A stretch of 64,000 bases of DNA. Origin: JAJPKK01 sp963747835. Its GTDB lineage: Bacteria; Pseudomonadota; Alphaproteobacteria; Rhizobiales; Xanthobacteraceae. The translations under genes and the position numbers were made by a program. The notes beneath the pieces are model-generated. The model was given only the letters and a program-made list of their open reading frames with translations. It had not been told where the DNA came from and made no database searches. This document shows, one piece after another, positions 1 to 8,172 of the stretch (positions are counted from its first letter, which is position 1; each line of letters begins with the position of its first letter). The DNA lies in the NCBI GenBank assembly GCA_963747835.1, contig CAVVGO010000006.1, forward strand, positions 1,860,001-1,924,000, written 5' to 3'.

Positions 1-1150
1 CGAGGCCGAAATAGGCGGCGTGCCCGAATGAATGCATGCCACCCGGCCCCATGATGAAATGGAGGCTGACGGCAAAAATGACCGCGATCAGCACGTCGGT
101 GCCGAGCACCAGACTGTAGGGGGAGAATTTTTGCGCGATCGCGAGCGCCACGAGGCCGATCAGCAGGACCAGTGCGGCGGCCTTGAGGAATCCCGATGCC
201 GGCCGGATCGGCGCTTCGGCGGCGGTAGCGGCACGTGGTGCAATCGGAATGCCGCCGAGCAGCCCGTGGGGGCGCACGATCAACACCACCGCCATGACGA
301 CGAATTCGGAGACCAAGGTCAGCTTGGAAAAGTTCACGTCGAGGCCGCCGAGGTGAACGACGCCGAGGCCGATGCACAGCGCCTTGATCTCGGCGATGAG
401 GACGGCGGCCAAATAGGCGCCCGGGATCGATCCCATGCCGCCGACCACCACCACCACGAAGGCATCGCCGATCACGTTGAGGTCAAGCGCGAGACTGGCC
501 GGCTCGCGGGCAAGCTGCAGCGCGCCGCCGAGGCCGGACAGGAACGAGCCCGCGATGAACACCGCCGTGAACAGCAGCGCTTGGTTGACGCCAAGCGCGC
601 CCACCATCTCGCGATCCTGGGTGGCGGCGCGCACCAGCCGTCCGAACCGCGTGCGCGCCAGCACGAAATGGACGACCACGAGCACCGCCGGCCCCATGGC
701 GATCAGGAACAGGTCGTAGCTCGGAAACCGCCGGCCGAGGATCTCGACGGCGCCGCGCAGGCCCGGGGCGCGAGGCCCCAGCAGGTCCTCCGGGCCCCAC
801 AGGTACAGCGTCGCATCGTTGATGATCAGCACCAGCGCGAAGGTGGCGAGCAACTGGAATAACTCGGGCACATGATAAATCCGCCGCAGCAGCACGACCT
901 CGATGACCGCGCCGATCGCCGCGACCGCGAGCGCAGCCGCCACGATGCCGCCCCAGAACCCCCAGCCGCCGCCGACCGCGGTCGCGATCGAGTAGGCGAG
1001 ATAAATGCCCACCATGTAGAGCGAGCCGTGGGCCATGTTGATGATGCGGCTGACGCCGAAGATCAGCGACAGGCCGGCGCCGACAAAAAACAGTCCCGAC
1101 GCCGCGGCCAATCCGTTGAGCGCCTGGATCGCAACGGCGTCGAACGTCAT
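1..1150 (-). CDS. Branched-chain amino acid-type ABC transporter permease, LivH-LivM fusion (partial)
   Basis: Reading on the minus strand from the ATG at 1150 gives an uninterrupted frame of 383 codons that leaves the window at position 1. The first ~290 residues are a LivH-type permease: hydrophobic segments, an early N-M-A-H-G-S-L-Y-M motif, and the loop V-V-G-G-M-G-S-I-P-G-A-Y typical of LivH. After the usual LivH end (V-R-P-H-G-L-L-G) the frame does not stop but runs through an Ala/Pro linker into a second hydrophobic domain that begins like LivM and contains a G-P-G-G-M-H-S-F-G-H-A-A segment. It is therefore a two-domain inner-membrane permease. It lies 89 bp downstream of a matching periplasmic binding protein and probably forms the same operon. 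The ATPases are expected outside the window. Substrate unknown; this family also imports aromatic acids and amides. Confidence 0.88.
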   Translation of the reverse strand, partial: MTFDAVAIQALNGLAAASGLFFVGAGLSLIFGVSRIINMAHGSLYMVGIYLAYSIATAVGGGWGFWGGIVAAALAVAAIGAVIEVVLLRRIYHVPELFQLLATFALVLIINDATLYLWGPEDLLGPRAPGLRGAVEILGRRFPSYDLFLIAMGPAVLVVVHFVLARTRFGRLVRAATQDREMVGALGVNQALLFTAVFIAGSFLSGLGGALQLAREPASLALDLNVIGDAFVVVVVGGMGSIPGAYLAAVLIAEIKALCIGLGVVHLGGLDVNFSKLTLVSEFVVMAVVLIVRPHGLLGGIPIAPRAATAAEAPIRPASGFLKAAALVLLIGLVALAIAQKFSPYSLVLGTDVLIAVIFAVSLHFIMGPGGMHSFGHAAYFGL

Positions 1151-1239
1151 CGCCGGATCATTTCGCTACCGGTGGAACAGGGGCATCGCTTCGCACCCTG
1201 CACGGGAGGCAGGGCAATTGCGCGTCGAGCAGCCCGACT

Positions 1240-2439
1240 TCACTCCGCCGGGCGCAGCTTCTTGACTTCATCGTCGGACGGCAGCACGGCGGCGCCGTCG
1301 ACGTATTTGATGTCGACCATGATGGGCTTGCCATCCTTCAGGGCGAGTTTGCCCACATAGGCGCCCATGGTGGCCTGGTGGTCGCTGGCGCGGTAGACGA
1401 ACGGTCCGAACGGGCTATCAACTTTCAGGCCCTTGAACGCATCCACCACCTTTTCGGTGTCGGTCGCGCCCGCCTTGGCGATACCGGCCGCCATCGACTT
1501 CGCGGTGACGTAGCCGACCACCGAGCCGAGCCGCGGATAGTCGTTGAACTTCTTCTGATAGGCGGCGAGGAACGCTTTGTGCTCCGGGGTTTCGATCGCG
1601 TACCAGGGATAGCCCGTCACCAGCCAGCCGACCGGGGTTTCGTCCTTGAGCGGATCGATATATTCGGGCTCGCCCGACAGCAGGCTCGCGACAAACCGAT
1701 TCTTGAAGATGTCCCGGGTGTTGCCCTCGCGCACGAACTTGGCGAGGTCCGGCCCGAACAGCACGTTGAAGATCGCGTCGGGCTTCGCCTCGTCGATCGC
1801 CTGGGCGATGGCGCCAGCATCGACCTTGCCGAGTGGTGGCGCCTGCTCGGTGACGAATTCGACATCGGGCTGCGCCTTCTTGAGCATCGTCTTGAAGTTC
1901 GCCACCGCGGACTGGCCGTATTCGAAGTTCGGATACACCAGCGCCCAGCGCTTCTTCTTTGCCGCCACGATGTCCGGCATCAGCATGGCAACCTGCATGT
2001 AGGTCGAGGAGCGCAACCGGAAGGTATATTTGTTGCCGTCCTGCCAGGTGACTTTGTCGGTCAGCGGCTCGGCAGCAAGGAAGAAGACGTGCTTCTTGCC
2101 GGCGAACTCGGTCACCGCAAGCCCGACATTGGAGAGGAAGGTTCCAGCAATGAGATTGGTGCCTTCGCGGGTCACGAGTTCCTCGGCAATCCGTACGGCG
2201 TCGCCGGGATTGCCGCCGTCGTCGCGGATCACGAACTCAAACTTCTTGCCGAGCACCCCGCCGGCGGCATTAATCTCCTCGATCGCGAGTTCGATGCCCT
2301 TCTTGTAGGGCTCAAGGAAGGCTGGAGCAGCCTTGTAGCTATTGAGTTCGCCGACTTTGACGGTCTGCGCCGACGCCGAGGCGACGAACGCGGCCGCCAC
2401 GATGGAGGCAATCGGGATAAGGGCTTTCAAGGTTTTCAT
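1240..2439 (-). CDS. ABC transporter substrate-binding protein, branched-chain amino acid (Leu/Ile/Val-BP) family
   Basis: A 399-residue periplasmic binding protein of the type I fold (Peripla_BP_6 family). The first ~24 residues form a signal peptide (basic K4/K7, hydrophobic core, A-S-A cleavage site before Q-T-V-K-V-G). The body shows the family pattern: E-L-N-S-Y near the N-terminus, E-I-N-A-A-G-G-V-L-G-K-K, an R-D-D-G-G-N-P-G-D-A segment and V-G-Y-V-T-A-K-S-M near the C-terminus. It should capture the ligand for the LivHM fusion immediately downstream. It follows a short-chain dehydrogenase and a cyclase-family hydrolase on the same strand, so the ligand is more likely a catabolic substrate than leucine; this is inference from context. 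Confidence 0.9.
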   Translation of the reverse strand: MKTLKALIPIASIVAAAFVASASAQTVKVGELNSYKAAPAFLEPYKKGIELAIEEINAAGGVLGKKFEFVIRDDGGNPGDAVRIAEELVTREGTNLIAGTFLSNVGLAVTEFAGKKHVFFLAAEPLTDKVTWQDGNKYTFRLRSSTYMQVAMLMPDIVAAKKKRWALVYPNFEYGQSAVANFKTMLKKAQPDVEFVTEQAPPLGKVDAGAIAQAIDEAKPDAIFNVLFGPDLAKFVREGNTRDIFKNRFVASLLSGEPEYIDPLKDETPVGWLVTGYPWYAIETPEHKAFLAAYQKKFNDYPRLGSVVGYVTAKSMAAGIAKAGATDTEKVVDAFKGLKVDSPFGPFVYRASDHQATMGAYVGKLALKDGKPIMVDIKYVDGAAVLPSDDEVKKLRPAE

Positions 2440-2636
2440 GAGTTGGCTCCGCAGACGGAAATCGCCGGAACGACCGGAGATGTTTCGTCCGGCGCTGTTT
2501 TCCAGCCGAAATCTTCAGCCCAAAGTGTCCGTTCGCCCCATAACCTTGTCAAGCGCGCAGCCCGGATAACCTCGCGGCTTTTGCGCCCACTCCACCGTAC
2601 GACAGCCGGGCTTATCGGGTTGGTGGCGTCAGCGCG

Positions 2637-3449
2637 TCACTTGCGATCCCGCGCGCGATCCATGAGGGATTTCTCCTGGCCGCCATCGATCTCGACTTGG
2701 GTGCCGTTGACCATGTGCATCAGTGGCGACGCCAACATCACCACCAGGGAGGCGACTTCGTCGACCTCAGCGATGCGGCCCATCGGGATCGACGCAGGCG
2801 CGAGCTTGTTGGCCTCGTCGTAGCTCAGGTTCATGTCGCGCGACATCGCCTTGACGAGGCCGTCCCATCGCTCGGTGCGAACCGGGCCCGGGTTGACGGC
2901 GCAGAAGCTGACGCCGTGGCGGCCATATTGGCCGGCAAGCGACATGGTGAGGTTCTGGCCGGCGGCGTTGGCGGCGCCCGGCGCGATCTCCCAATAGGAT
3001 GGCTTGACGCCGTCATTGCCGATCAGGTTCACCACCCGCCCGCCGCCCTGCTTGACCATGACGGGCAGCACGTGGCGCAGGCAGCGCACATAGCCCATAA
3101 ACTTCAATTGCAGCGACTGCGCCCAATCGTCCTCGGTGAGGTGCTCCAGCACACCGCCCGGAGACGATCCGGCATTGTTGATCATGATGTCGACGCGGCC
3201 GAGGGCTTGATGGCCCTTGGCGATGAAGTTTTTCGCGTCCGCGTCCTTGGTGAGGTCGGCCGCAATGCCGACGATCTTGCGTCCGGTCTCCTTGGCGATC
3301 TCGGCTGCCGCGGCTTCGATCGCGTCCTTGCGCCGCGAACAGACGGCGACATCGACGCCCTCTCGCGCCAACAGGCGCGTGATCGCTTTGCCGATGCCCT
3401 CGCTGCCGCCGGTGACGAGCGCGGTCTTGTTCTTGAGTTGAAGATCCAT
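2637..3449 (-). CDS. SDR-family oxidoreductase lacking the catalytic Tyr-x3-Lys
   Basis: A 270-residue Rossmann protein. The start at 3449 is chosen because AAGGAGG lies just upstream; a longer frame to 3524 has no such site. Cofactor-binding features are intact: T-G-G-S-E-G-I-G at residues 13-20, a D-L pair near 65, and N-N-A-G at 91-94. A C-terminal I-D-G-G is present. At the place where classical SDRs carry Y-x-x-x-K, this protein has P157 and N161, and the preceding catalytic Ser is replaced in a N-L-I-G-N-D-G segment. A group of SDR-like proteins with this G-N-D-G...N-A pattern is known from annotation but has no clear activity that I can name. It is encoded between a cyclase-family hydrolase and an ABC importer on the same strand. 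Confidence 0.88.
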   Translation of the reverse strand: MDLQLKNKTALVTGGSEGIGKAITRLLAREGVDVAVCSRRKDAIEAAAAEIAKETGRKIVGIAADLTKDADAKNFIAKGHQALGRVDIMINNAGSSPGGVLEHLTEDDWAQSLQLKFMGYVRCLRHVLPVMVKQGGGRVVNLIGNDGVKPSYWEIAPGAANAAGQNLTMSLAGQYGRHGVSFCAVNPGPVRTERWDGLVKAMSRDMNLSYDEANKLAPASIPMGRIAEVDEVASLVVMLASPLMHMVNGTQVEIDGGQEKSLMDRARDRK

Positions 3450-3536
3450 GGCGGCCTCCTTGCCGTCGAAAATTTCGGTGTGTCCGTTGCGCGGCACGCT
3501 ATTGCAGCGCCAACCGCTCCGCAAGGCGCGTGGCCG

Positions 3537-3554
3537 GCGCTGTGATCACAGCGC
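3537..3554. promoter_or_regulatory. Perfect 18-bp palindrome between cyclase and SDR genes
   Basis: The sequence GCGCTGTGATCACAGCGC is its own reverse complement. It begins 4 bp after the stop codon of the upstream cyclase gene and lies ~88 bp before the SDR start. It could be an operator for an internal promoter or a 3' hairpin; no T-run follows on either strand, which argues against an intrinsic terminator. The core TGTGATCACA resembles half-sites of the CRP/FNR family but without the usual spacer. Confidence 0.45.
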
Positions 3555-3558
3555 GCCG

Positions 3559-4407
3559 TCACGCCCCCATGATGGCGCGCGCCGCATCGCCCACCGCCTC
3601 GACATTCTCGCCGCAGTCGAGGAACGCCACGATCCGGCACGGGCAGCCTTCCAGCCCCTCATAGCGCCACGGGAAAGCGCCGATGAGGGCGCGCCGGTTG
3701 AGCATCAGCTCGATGTCGCCGCCTAGGTTCTCGGCATGCAAAAGGCCTTCCTGAAACGCCCAGTTGTGGAACGGGAAGACGTCGGACACGACTTTGCGCC
3801 CGGATTTCTTGTGGATGTATTCGAAGGTGCCGAAAAATTCGCCCGGCGTCTTGCCGTGAAGCTTGGTGAACTGCGCCGCAAGATCGGGCCGCATGGTGCG
3901 GATCGAGGTGTTCATGGCGTGGTCGCAGGAGCCGGTGTCCATTGCCCACCACTTGATCTTCTTTTTCAGCATCCACTGGAGGGTGTCGAGGTTGGGTCCC
4001 GGGTGGTAGCAAAAGTATTTCACGAGGTCCTGCTGCGGCCGCCCCTCGTAATGGCGATGCCATCCGGTGTGCAGGACCAGGATGTCGCCCTCGCGAATAT
4101 CGGCGCCGGCGCGCTCGATGATGTCCGGCGTGATCACCGACCAGTCGCTCACCCATTTGGAGATGTCCACAACGACGCCGCGATTGACCAGGTAGTCGAG
4201 CGGCAGCGACGCCATATCGCCCTTGCGGTTGTCGGTCGCATGCATGGCGCCGTCGAAATGGGTTCCGACATGAAGCGCCGTGTCGATACGCTGCGCCACG
4301 ATCATCTGGGTCTGCAGGTTCTGTGCGTAATACATCTTGTTGCCCGCGTAGCCGACCCAGCCGGGCGTATGGACGTTCATCACGTGGGTCATGTCGATGA
4401 TTTTCAT
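3559..4407 (-). CDS. Cyclase family protein (kynurenine formamidase/isatin hydrolase-like metal hydrolase)
   Basis: A 282-residue protein of the cyclase family (PF04199), metal-dependent hydrolases acting on amide or cyclic-amide substrates. The family metal signature H-x-G-T-H-x-D is present as H-V-G-T-H-F-D-G-A-M-H near residues 46-56, with Ala replacing the usual Pro after D-x. A later D-T-G-S-C-D-H segment and the V-L-H-T-G-W motif also fit. The start at 4407 has GAGGAAG upstream; a six-codon longer version from 4425 is less likely. It is the first gene of a minus-strand run with an SDR, a periplasmic binding protein and a permease, suggesting uptake and opening of an unknown amide or lactone-like compound. 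Confidence 0.85.
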   Translation of the reverse strand: MKIIDMTHVMNVHTPGWVGYAGNKMYYAQNLQTQMIVAQRIDTALHVGTHFDGAMHATDNRKGDMASLPLDYLVNRGVVVDISKWVSDWSVITPDIIERAGADIREGDILVLHTGWHRHYEGRPQQDLVKYFCYHPGPNLDTLQWMLKKKIKWWAMDTGSCDHAMNTSIRTMRPDLAAQFTKLHGKTPGEFFGTFEYIHKKSGRKVVSDVFPFHNWAFQEGLLHAENLGGDIELMLNRRALIGAFPWRYEGLEGCPCRIVAFLDCGENVEAVGDAARAIMGA

Positions 4408-4562
4408 GCTCTTCCTCGTCGGCACGCGGCGGTGCCGCCGGTTCTAGGCGCGCCGGCTGGAAAAGGGAATGCTTTGTCGGTGCAAGGGTGCCGGGCAAAC
4501 TTGCAAAGTTCTTTGTTACGACCCGCTGGAATTCGTGCGTCTCCCAGCCTATGATTGACACT

Positions 4563-4811
4563 ATGAATATCGCCCTTCCGCCGGAACAAGAAGAATGGCT
4601 CAAAGCGCGTGTCGCCGAAGGCCAATTCACCTCACCAGAGGCGGCCGTCCGGCGGATGATCGCCGATCATATGGCGCTTGAAGTCGACGATCTTGCATGG
4701 GCGCTGCCGTACGTGGAAGAAGCCCGTGAGGCAGCATCACGCGGCGAAATCGTTTTAGTTGACGATGCGATCGCGGATATGCATGCGCATCTTGCAACCC
4801 TGAAGGGTTAA
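4563..4811 (+). CDS. Type II antitoxin, ParD/CopG-like
   Basis: An 82-residue protein whose N-terminal half looks like a ribbon-helix-helix DNA-binding domain of ParD type: M-N-I-A-L-P-P-E as the beta strand, then two helices with F-T-S-P-E-A-A-V-R-R-M-I. The C-terminal half is acidic (E-V-D-D-L, V-D-D-A-I-A-D), as expected for a toxin-neutralising tail. Its stop codon overlaps the ATG of the downstream RelE/ParE-like gene by one base, the classic antitoxin-toxin arrangement. The start is uncertain: an ATG four codons upstream at 4551 is also possible, and neither has a strong ribosome site. Confidence 0.8.
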   Translation: MNIALPPEQEEWLKARVAEGQFTSPEAAVRRMIADHMALEVDDLAWALPYVEEAREAASRGEIVLVDDAIADMHAHLATLKG

Positions 4812-5119
4812 TGGCGCGCATTGTCGTTACCGAGCACGCCAAGCGGGATGTACGCGAAATCATTTCCGGTCTGAGCCGGCGCGCCGGACACAAAGTAGCT
4901 GTTCGCTACGTCGCCGAATTCGAGACCGCGTACGGAAATCTGGCCCGGTTCCCCGACACTGGACCATTGCGCCCGGCTCTTGGTCCAATTGCCCGGATAA
5001 AGCTCGTGTATCCGTACGTCATCGTCTACGACCGCGCCCCGGAGGTCGTCATCGTGTTGCGAGTACTACATGGTCGCCGCGATATTGCGGCCGAGTTCAT
5101 GCGACACCGCCAACCTTAG
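4811..5119 (+). CDS. Type II toxin, RelE/ParE family
   Basis: A 102-residue basic protein with the RelE/ParE superfamily plan: an N-terminal strand (I-V-V-T-E-H-A-K-R-D-V), two helices, F-P-D-T-G-P-L-R, then strands ending Y-P-Y-V-I-V-Y and I-V-L-R-V-L-H-G-R-R-D. The final L-H-G-R-R-D motif is typical of ParE toxins. Translation is coupled to the antitoxin through a TAATG overlap. ParE proteins inhibit gyrase and RelE proteins cut mRNA; the sequence favours ParE but this cannot be settled by eye. The frame is complete with no sign of decay. The gene is convergent with trcR downstream. Confidence 0.85.
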   Translation: MARIVVTEHAKRDVREIISGLSRRAGHKVAVRYVAEFETAYGNLARFPDTGPLRPALGPIARIKLVYPYVIVYDRAPEVVIVLRVLHGRRDIAAEFMRHRQP

Positions 5120-5194
5120 GCAAAATGGCAACTCAAAAAGCGTCGCCCGCGCCTTTGCTGACGCGGGGCACTTTTGGGCACGCTTGTCTGAAAC

Positions 5195-5884
5195 CTATTC
5201 CCCCTTGCCGCCGATCTGCTTGAGCTTGGCGAAAACAGCCTGGACGTCGAGCTCTGCGCCTTCCTTCTTTTCAGCCGTGGGCTCGGGCTCGGCAGCGGGG
5301 CGAATCGTGGTGATTTCGGCGGGCAACAGCGTTGAGCCGGTGTCGGGCTCGGTGGGCTTTTCCTTAGCGGCGCGATGGACCTCGAAATCAAGGTCGATTT
5401 GCGAGCACAGGCCAAGCGTCACCGGATCCATCGGGGCGAGATTGGGGGCGTTCCAGTGGGTGCGCTCGCGGATTGCATCGATGGTTGATTTGGTGGTGCC
5501 GACGAGCCGCATGATTTGGCTGTCCTTGAGTTCCGGATGGTTGCGAACCAGCCACAGGATCGCGTTTGGGCGGTCCTGGCGACGCGACACCGGGGTGTAT
5601 CGCGGCCCCTTCTTGCGCTTGGGCTCGGGCAGATGGACCTTCGACTCGGCGAGCTTGAGCCGGACGCTCGGATCGGCCTCGGCCTTGGAGATTTCCTCCC
5701 GAGTCAGCTGCCCGGTCACGATCGGATCGCGCCCGATAATGCTCTGGGCGCCTTCGTCATCGGCGATGGCTTTGACCTCAAGGGGATGCAACTTGCAGAA
5801 GTCGGCAATCTGGTCGAACGTCAGCGCCGTATTCTCGACCAACCATACGGCAGTCGCTTTCGGCATCAGGGGCTGAGTCGCCAT
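5195..5884 (-). CDS. trcR: DUF1013 cell-cycle transcriptional regulator, TrcR-like
   Basis: A 229-residue protein matching the alphaproteobacterial DUF1013 family, whose members have been described as the cell-cycle regulator TrcR acting with RNA polymerase. Two helix-turn-helix-like blocks are visible: an N-terminal one (T-A-V-W-L-V-E-N-T-A-L-T-F-D-Q-I-A) and a second one (A-I-L-W-L-V-R-N-H-P-E-L-K-D-S-Q-I). The first carries F-D-Q-I-A-D-F-C and the second I-M-R-L-V-G-T-T-K. The C-terminal ~60 residues are acidic, Pro/Glu-rich and end in a short helix. The start at 5884 is preceded by AAGGAGAA at good spacing. Transcribed divergently from ispH. Confidence 0.85.
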   Translation of the reverse strand: MATQPLMPKATAVWLVENTALTFDQIADFCKLHPLEVKAIADDEGAQSIIGRDPIVTGQLTREEISKAEADPSVRLKLAESKVHLPEPKRKKGPRYTPVSRRQDRPNAILWLVRNHPELKDSQIMRLVGTTKSTIDAIRERTHWNAPNLAPMDPVTLGLCSQIDLDFEVHRAAKEKPTEPDTGSTLLPAEITTIRPAAEPEPTAEKKEGAELDVQAVFAKLKQIGGKGE

Positions 5885-6200
5885 GTAAATTCTCCTTGTG
5901 CTCCGCCCGCCCGGTGGGGCGAAGCCTGTTTCCATCGAAGCTGACGGGGTTAGTGCCAATATAGGCGTGCCTATCCGACTTGCGCAACCCACGATGCAGA
6001 ACATATTGTTGAATATGGACAATCTCCGGAGCCTGGTGCCGCAGGCGGCGATCATTCCGGTGGGCATACGCCACCACCTAGGGTTCGTTACCGCAATGAA
6101 ACTTTTGCGTTTCGGCTCCCCACATGCTTGACAGAGGTACGGGCGAAAAACCAAATCTGTTTGGCGCCCGAGTCCCAGTCGCCCGTTAGGATCGAACCCC
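5885..6200. promoter_or_regulatory. Divergent trcR/ispH intergenic region with two palindromes
   Basis: This 316-bp gap separates trcR (minus) from ispH (plus). Two perfect inverted repeats are visible: ATAGGC-GT-GCCTAT at 5961-5974 and CATATT-GTTG-AATATG at 6002-6017, 27 bp apart. Both are AT-richer than the surroundings and are candidate regulator sites for one or both genes. No coding potential was seen. The ispH ribosome site (AGGA at 6188-6191) lies at its right end. Confidence 0.45.
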
Positions 6201-7199
6201 TTGAACGAGAACGAACTCACGCCTTCGCCCTCGCCGGCAAAGCCGCCCCTGAGGGTGTTGTTGTGCTCGCCGCGGGGCTTCTGCGCCGGGGTGGTGCGGG
6301 CGATCGACACGGTGGAACGAGCGCTCGCCATGTACGGCAAGCCGGTCTATGTCCGCCACGAGATCGTCCACAACCGCTATGTGGTCGAGAGCCTGCGGCA
6401 AAAGGGCGCCGTTTTCGTCGAGGAACTCGACGAAATCCCGGACGCCAACGTCCCGGTCATCTTTTCCGCCCATGGGGTGCCGAAGTCGATTCCGGTCGAT
6501 GCCGGCCGCCGCAATCTTCTGGCGATCGACGCGACCTGCCCGCTGGTCACCAAGGTCCATCGCGAGGCCGAGATCCATTTCCGCCGCGGCCGGGAGATCG
6601 TGCTGATCGGTCACGCCGGACATCCGGAAGTGACCGGCACCATGGGCCAGCTTCCGGCCGGCGCGGTGCGTCTCGTGCAGACCGCCGAGGAGGCTGCGAC
6701 TTTCGAGCCCAACGACCCCGGCAAGCTCGCTTATGTGACCCAGACGACGCTGTCGGTGGACGATACCGCCGAAATCGTCGCCGTGCTTCAGAAGCGATTT
6801 CCTCATATCGCCGGCCCGCACAAGGAAGACATCTGCTACGCCACCACCAACCGCCAGGAGGCGGTCAAGCGGGTCGCCCCGGTGGTCGACGCCATGATCG
6901 TGGTCGGCTCGCCCAATTCGTCGAACTCGCAGCGGCTCAAGGAGGTAGCGCTTCGCAATGGCTGCCCCCACGCCGAACTGCTGCAGCGCGCCGCCGACAT
7001 CAACTGGGACAAGTTCGGTTCGATCGGTCGGCTCGGCCTCACGGCCGGCGCCTCGGCACCCGAAGTGCTAATCGAGGAGATCATCGACGCGTTCGCGGCC
7101 CGCTACGCCGTCAGCGTTGAAACCGTGTCAGCGGTAGAGGAATCGGGCATCTTTTTCCCGCTGCCGCGTCAGGTGCGCAGCGGCGAGGCGGCCGAGTAG
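6201..7199 (+). CDS. ispH: 4-hydroxy-3-methylbut-2-enyl diphosphate reductase (IspH)
   Basis: A 332-residue enzyme of the MEP isoprenoid pathway, which reduces HMBPP to IPP and DMAPP using a [4Fe-4S] cluster. The three cluster cysteines are at C28 (G-F-C-A-G), C113 (A-T-C-P-L-V) and C212 (D-I-C-Y-A-T-T-N-R-Q). Other hallmarks are E-I-V-H-N, F-S-A-H-G-V, I-G-H-x-G-H-P-E and the V-G-S-x-N-S-S-N-S block that binds diphosphate, plus L-T-A-G-A-S-A-P. The start appears to be TTG at 6201, with AGGA 9 bp upstream; there is no in-frame ATG before the first cluster motif. It is followed within 10 bp by thrB and then rnhA, so the three are likely one operon. Confidence 0.95.
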   Translation: MNENELTPSPSPAKPPLRVLLCSPRGFCAGVVRAIDTVERALAMYGKPVYVRHEIVHNRYVVESLRQKGAVFVEELDEIPDANVPVIFSAHGVPKSIPVDAGRRNLLAIDATCPLVTKVHREAEIHFRRGREIVLIGHAGHPEVTGTMGQLPAGAVRLVQTAEEAATFEPNDPGKLAYVTQTTLSVDDTAEIVAVLQKRFPHIAGPHKEDICYATTNRQEAVKRVAPVVDAMIVVGSPNSSNSQRLKEVALRNGCPHAELLQRAADINWDKFGSIGRLGLTAGASAPEVLIEEIIDAFAARYAVSVETVSAVEESGIFFPLPRQVRSGEAAE

Positions 7200-7209
7200 C
7201 CCGACCCGC

Positions 7210-8172
7210 ATGGCTGTATATACCGACGTCCCCGACGAGGAACTCCAACAGTTCCTCGCCGGCTACGAAATCGGCAGCCTGCTCTCCTACAAGGGGATTG
7301 CCGAAGGGGTCGAGAATTCGAATTTCCTGCTGCACACCAGCGGCGGTTTTTTCATTCTCACACTCTACGAGAAACGCGTCGCCGCCGACGACCTGCCGTT
7401 CTTCCTCAACCTGATCGAGCATCTGGCGGCGCGTGGGCTTACCTGTCCGCAGCCGGTGCGCAACCGCGCCGGCGAAGCGCTCGGGCAGCTTGCGAAACGA
7501 CCTGCCGCCATCGTGACGTTTCTGGACGGCACGTGGATCAGGCGGCCGCGTGCAGCCCATTGCGGGGCGGTCGGCGCCGCACTCGCCGAGCTCCATCTTG
7601 CCGGCGCCGATTTTGCGATGAAGCGCCGGAACGGGCTTTCGGTCGAGGGTTGGCGGGCGCTTTGCGACGCGGCGGGCGCACGCGCCGACACCGTGCAGAA
7701 GGGACTCGGCGAGGCGATCGCGAACGAGCTTGCGCATCTGGAGCAAGACTGGCCGCGCGACCTGCCGCAGGGCGTCATCCATGCCGACCTATTCCCCGAC
7801 AACGTATTTTTCATCGGCGACCGCCTGTCCGGTCTGATCGACTTCTATTTCGCCTGCACCGACGCCTTCGCCTATGACGTGGCGATCTGCCTCAACGCTT
7901 GGTGCTTCGAGCCCGACCACTCCTATAACATCAGCAAGGGGCGCGCGTTGCTCAACGGCTACATGCGGGTGCGTGCGCTCGCTTCGGCGGAGATCGCCGC
8001 GCTGCCGCTGCTGTGCCGCGGCGCGGCGCTGCGGTTCCTGTTGACGCGGCTCATCGACTGGTTGGAGGTGCCCGCGGGCGCGCTGGTCAAGCCCAAAGAC
8101 CCGCTCGAATATTATCGCAAACTTCAATTCCACCAGGCGAACAGTAGCGCGCGAGATTACGGCATTGACTGA
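7210..8172 (+). CDS. thrB: Homoserine kinase (ThrB, APH-fold type)
   Basis: A 320-residue kinase of the aminoglycoside-phosphotransferase fold, the form of homoserine kinase used by many alphaproteobacteria and pseudomonads. It phosphorylates homoserine for threonine synthesis. The catalytic loop H-A-D-L-F-P-D-N-V and the metal-binding I-D-F-Y-F-A are present. The N-terminus (Y-T-D-V-P-D-E-E-L) and the block G-I-A-E-G-V-E-N-S-N are characteristic of this family. The gene begins 10 bp after ispH and its last 8 bases overlap the rnhA start, so translation is likely coupled. Confidence 0.95.
   Translation: MAVYTDVPDEELQQFLAGYEIGSLLSYKGIAEGVENSNFLLHTSGGFFILTLYEKRVAADDLPFFLNLIEHLAARGLTCPQPVRNRAGEALGQLAKRPAAIVTFLDGTWIRRPRAAHCGAVGAALAELHLAGADFAMKRRNGLSVEGWRALCDAAGARADTVQKGLGEAIANELAHLEQDWPRDLPQGVIHADLFPDNVFFIGDRLSGLIDFYFACTDAFAYDVAICLNAWCFEPDHSYNISKGRALLNGYMRVRALASAEIAALPLLCRGAALRFLLTRLIDWLEVPAGALVKPKDPLEYYRKLQFHQANSSARDYGID

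Noticed and set aside
32..862. Plus-strand open frame of 276 codons at the left edge
   Set aside because: Antisense to the LivHM permease; the His/Asp/Glu-rich translation is characteristic of a reverse frame of a membrane-protein gene.
6186..6200. tRNA T-arm-like GGATCGAACCCC
   Set aside because: No acceptor, D or anticodon stems can be built around it on either strand, and it overlaps the ispH translation start.
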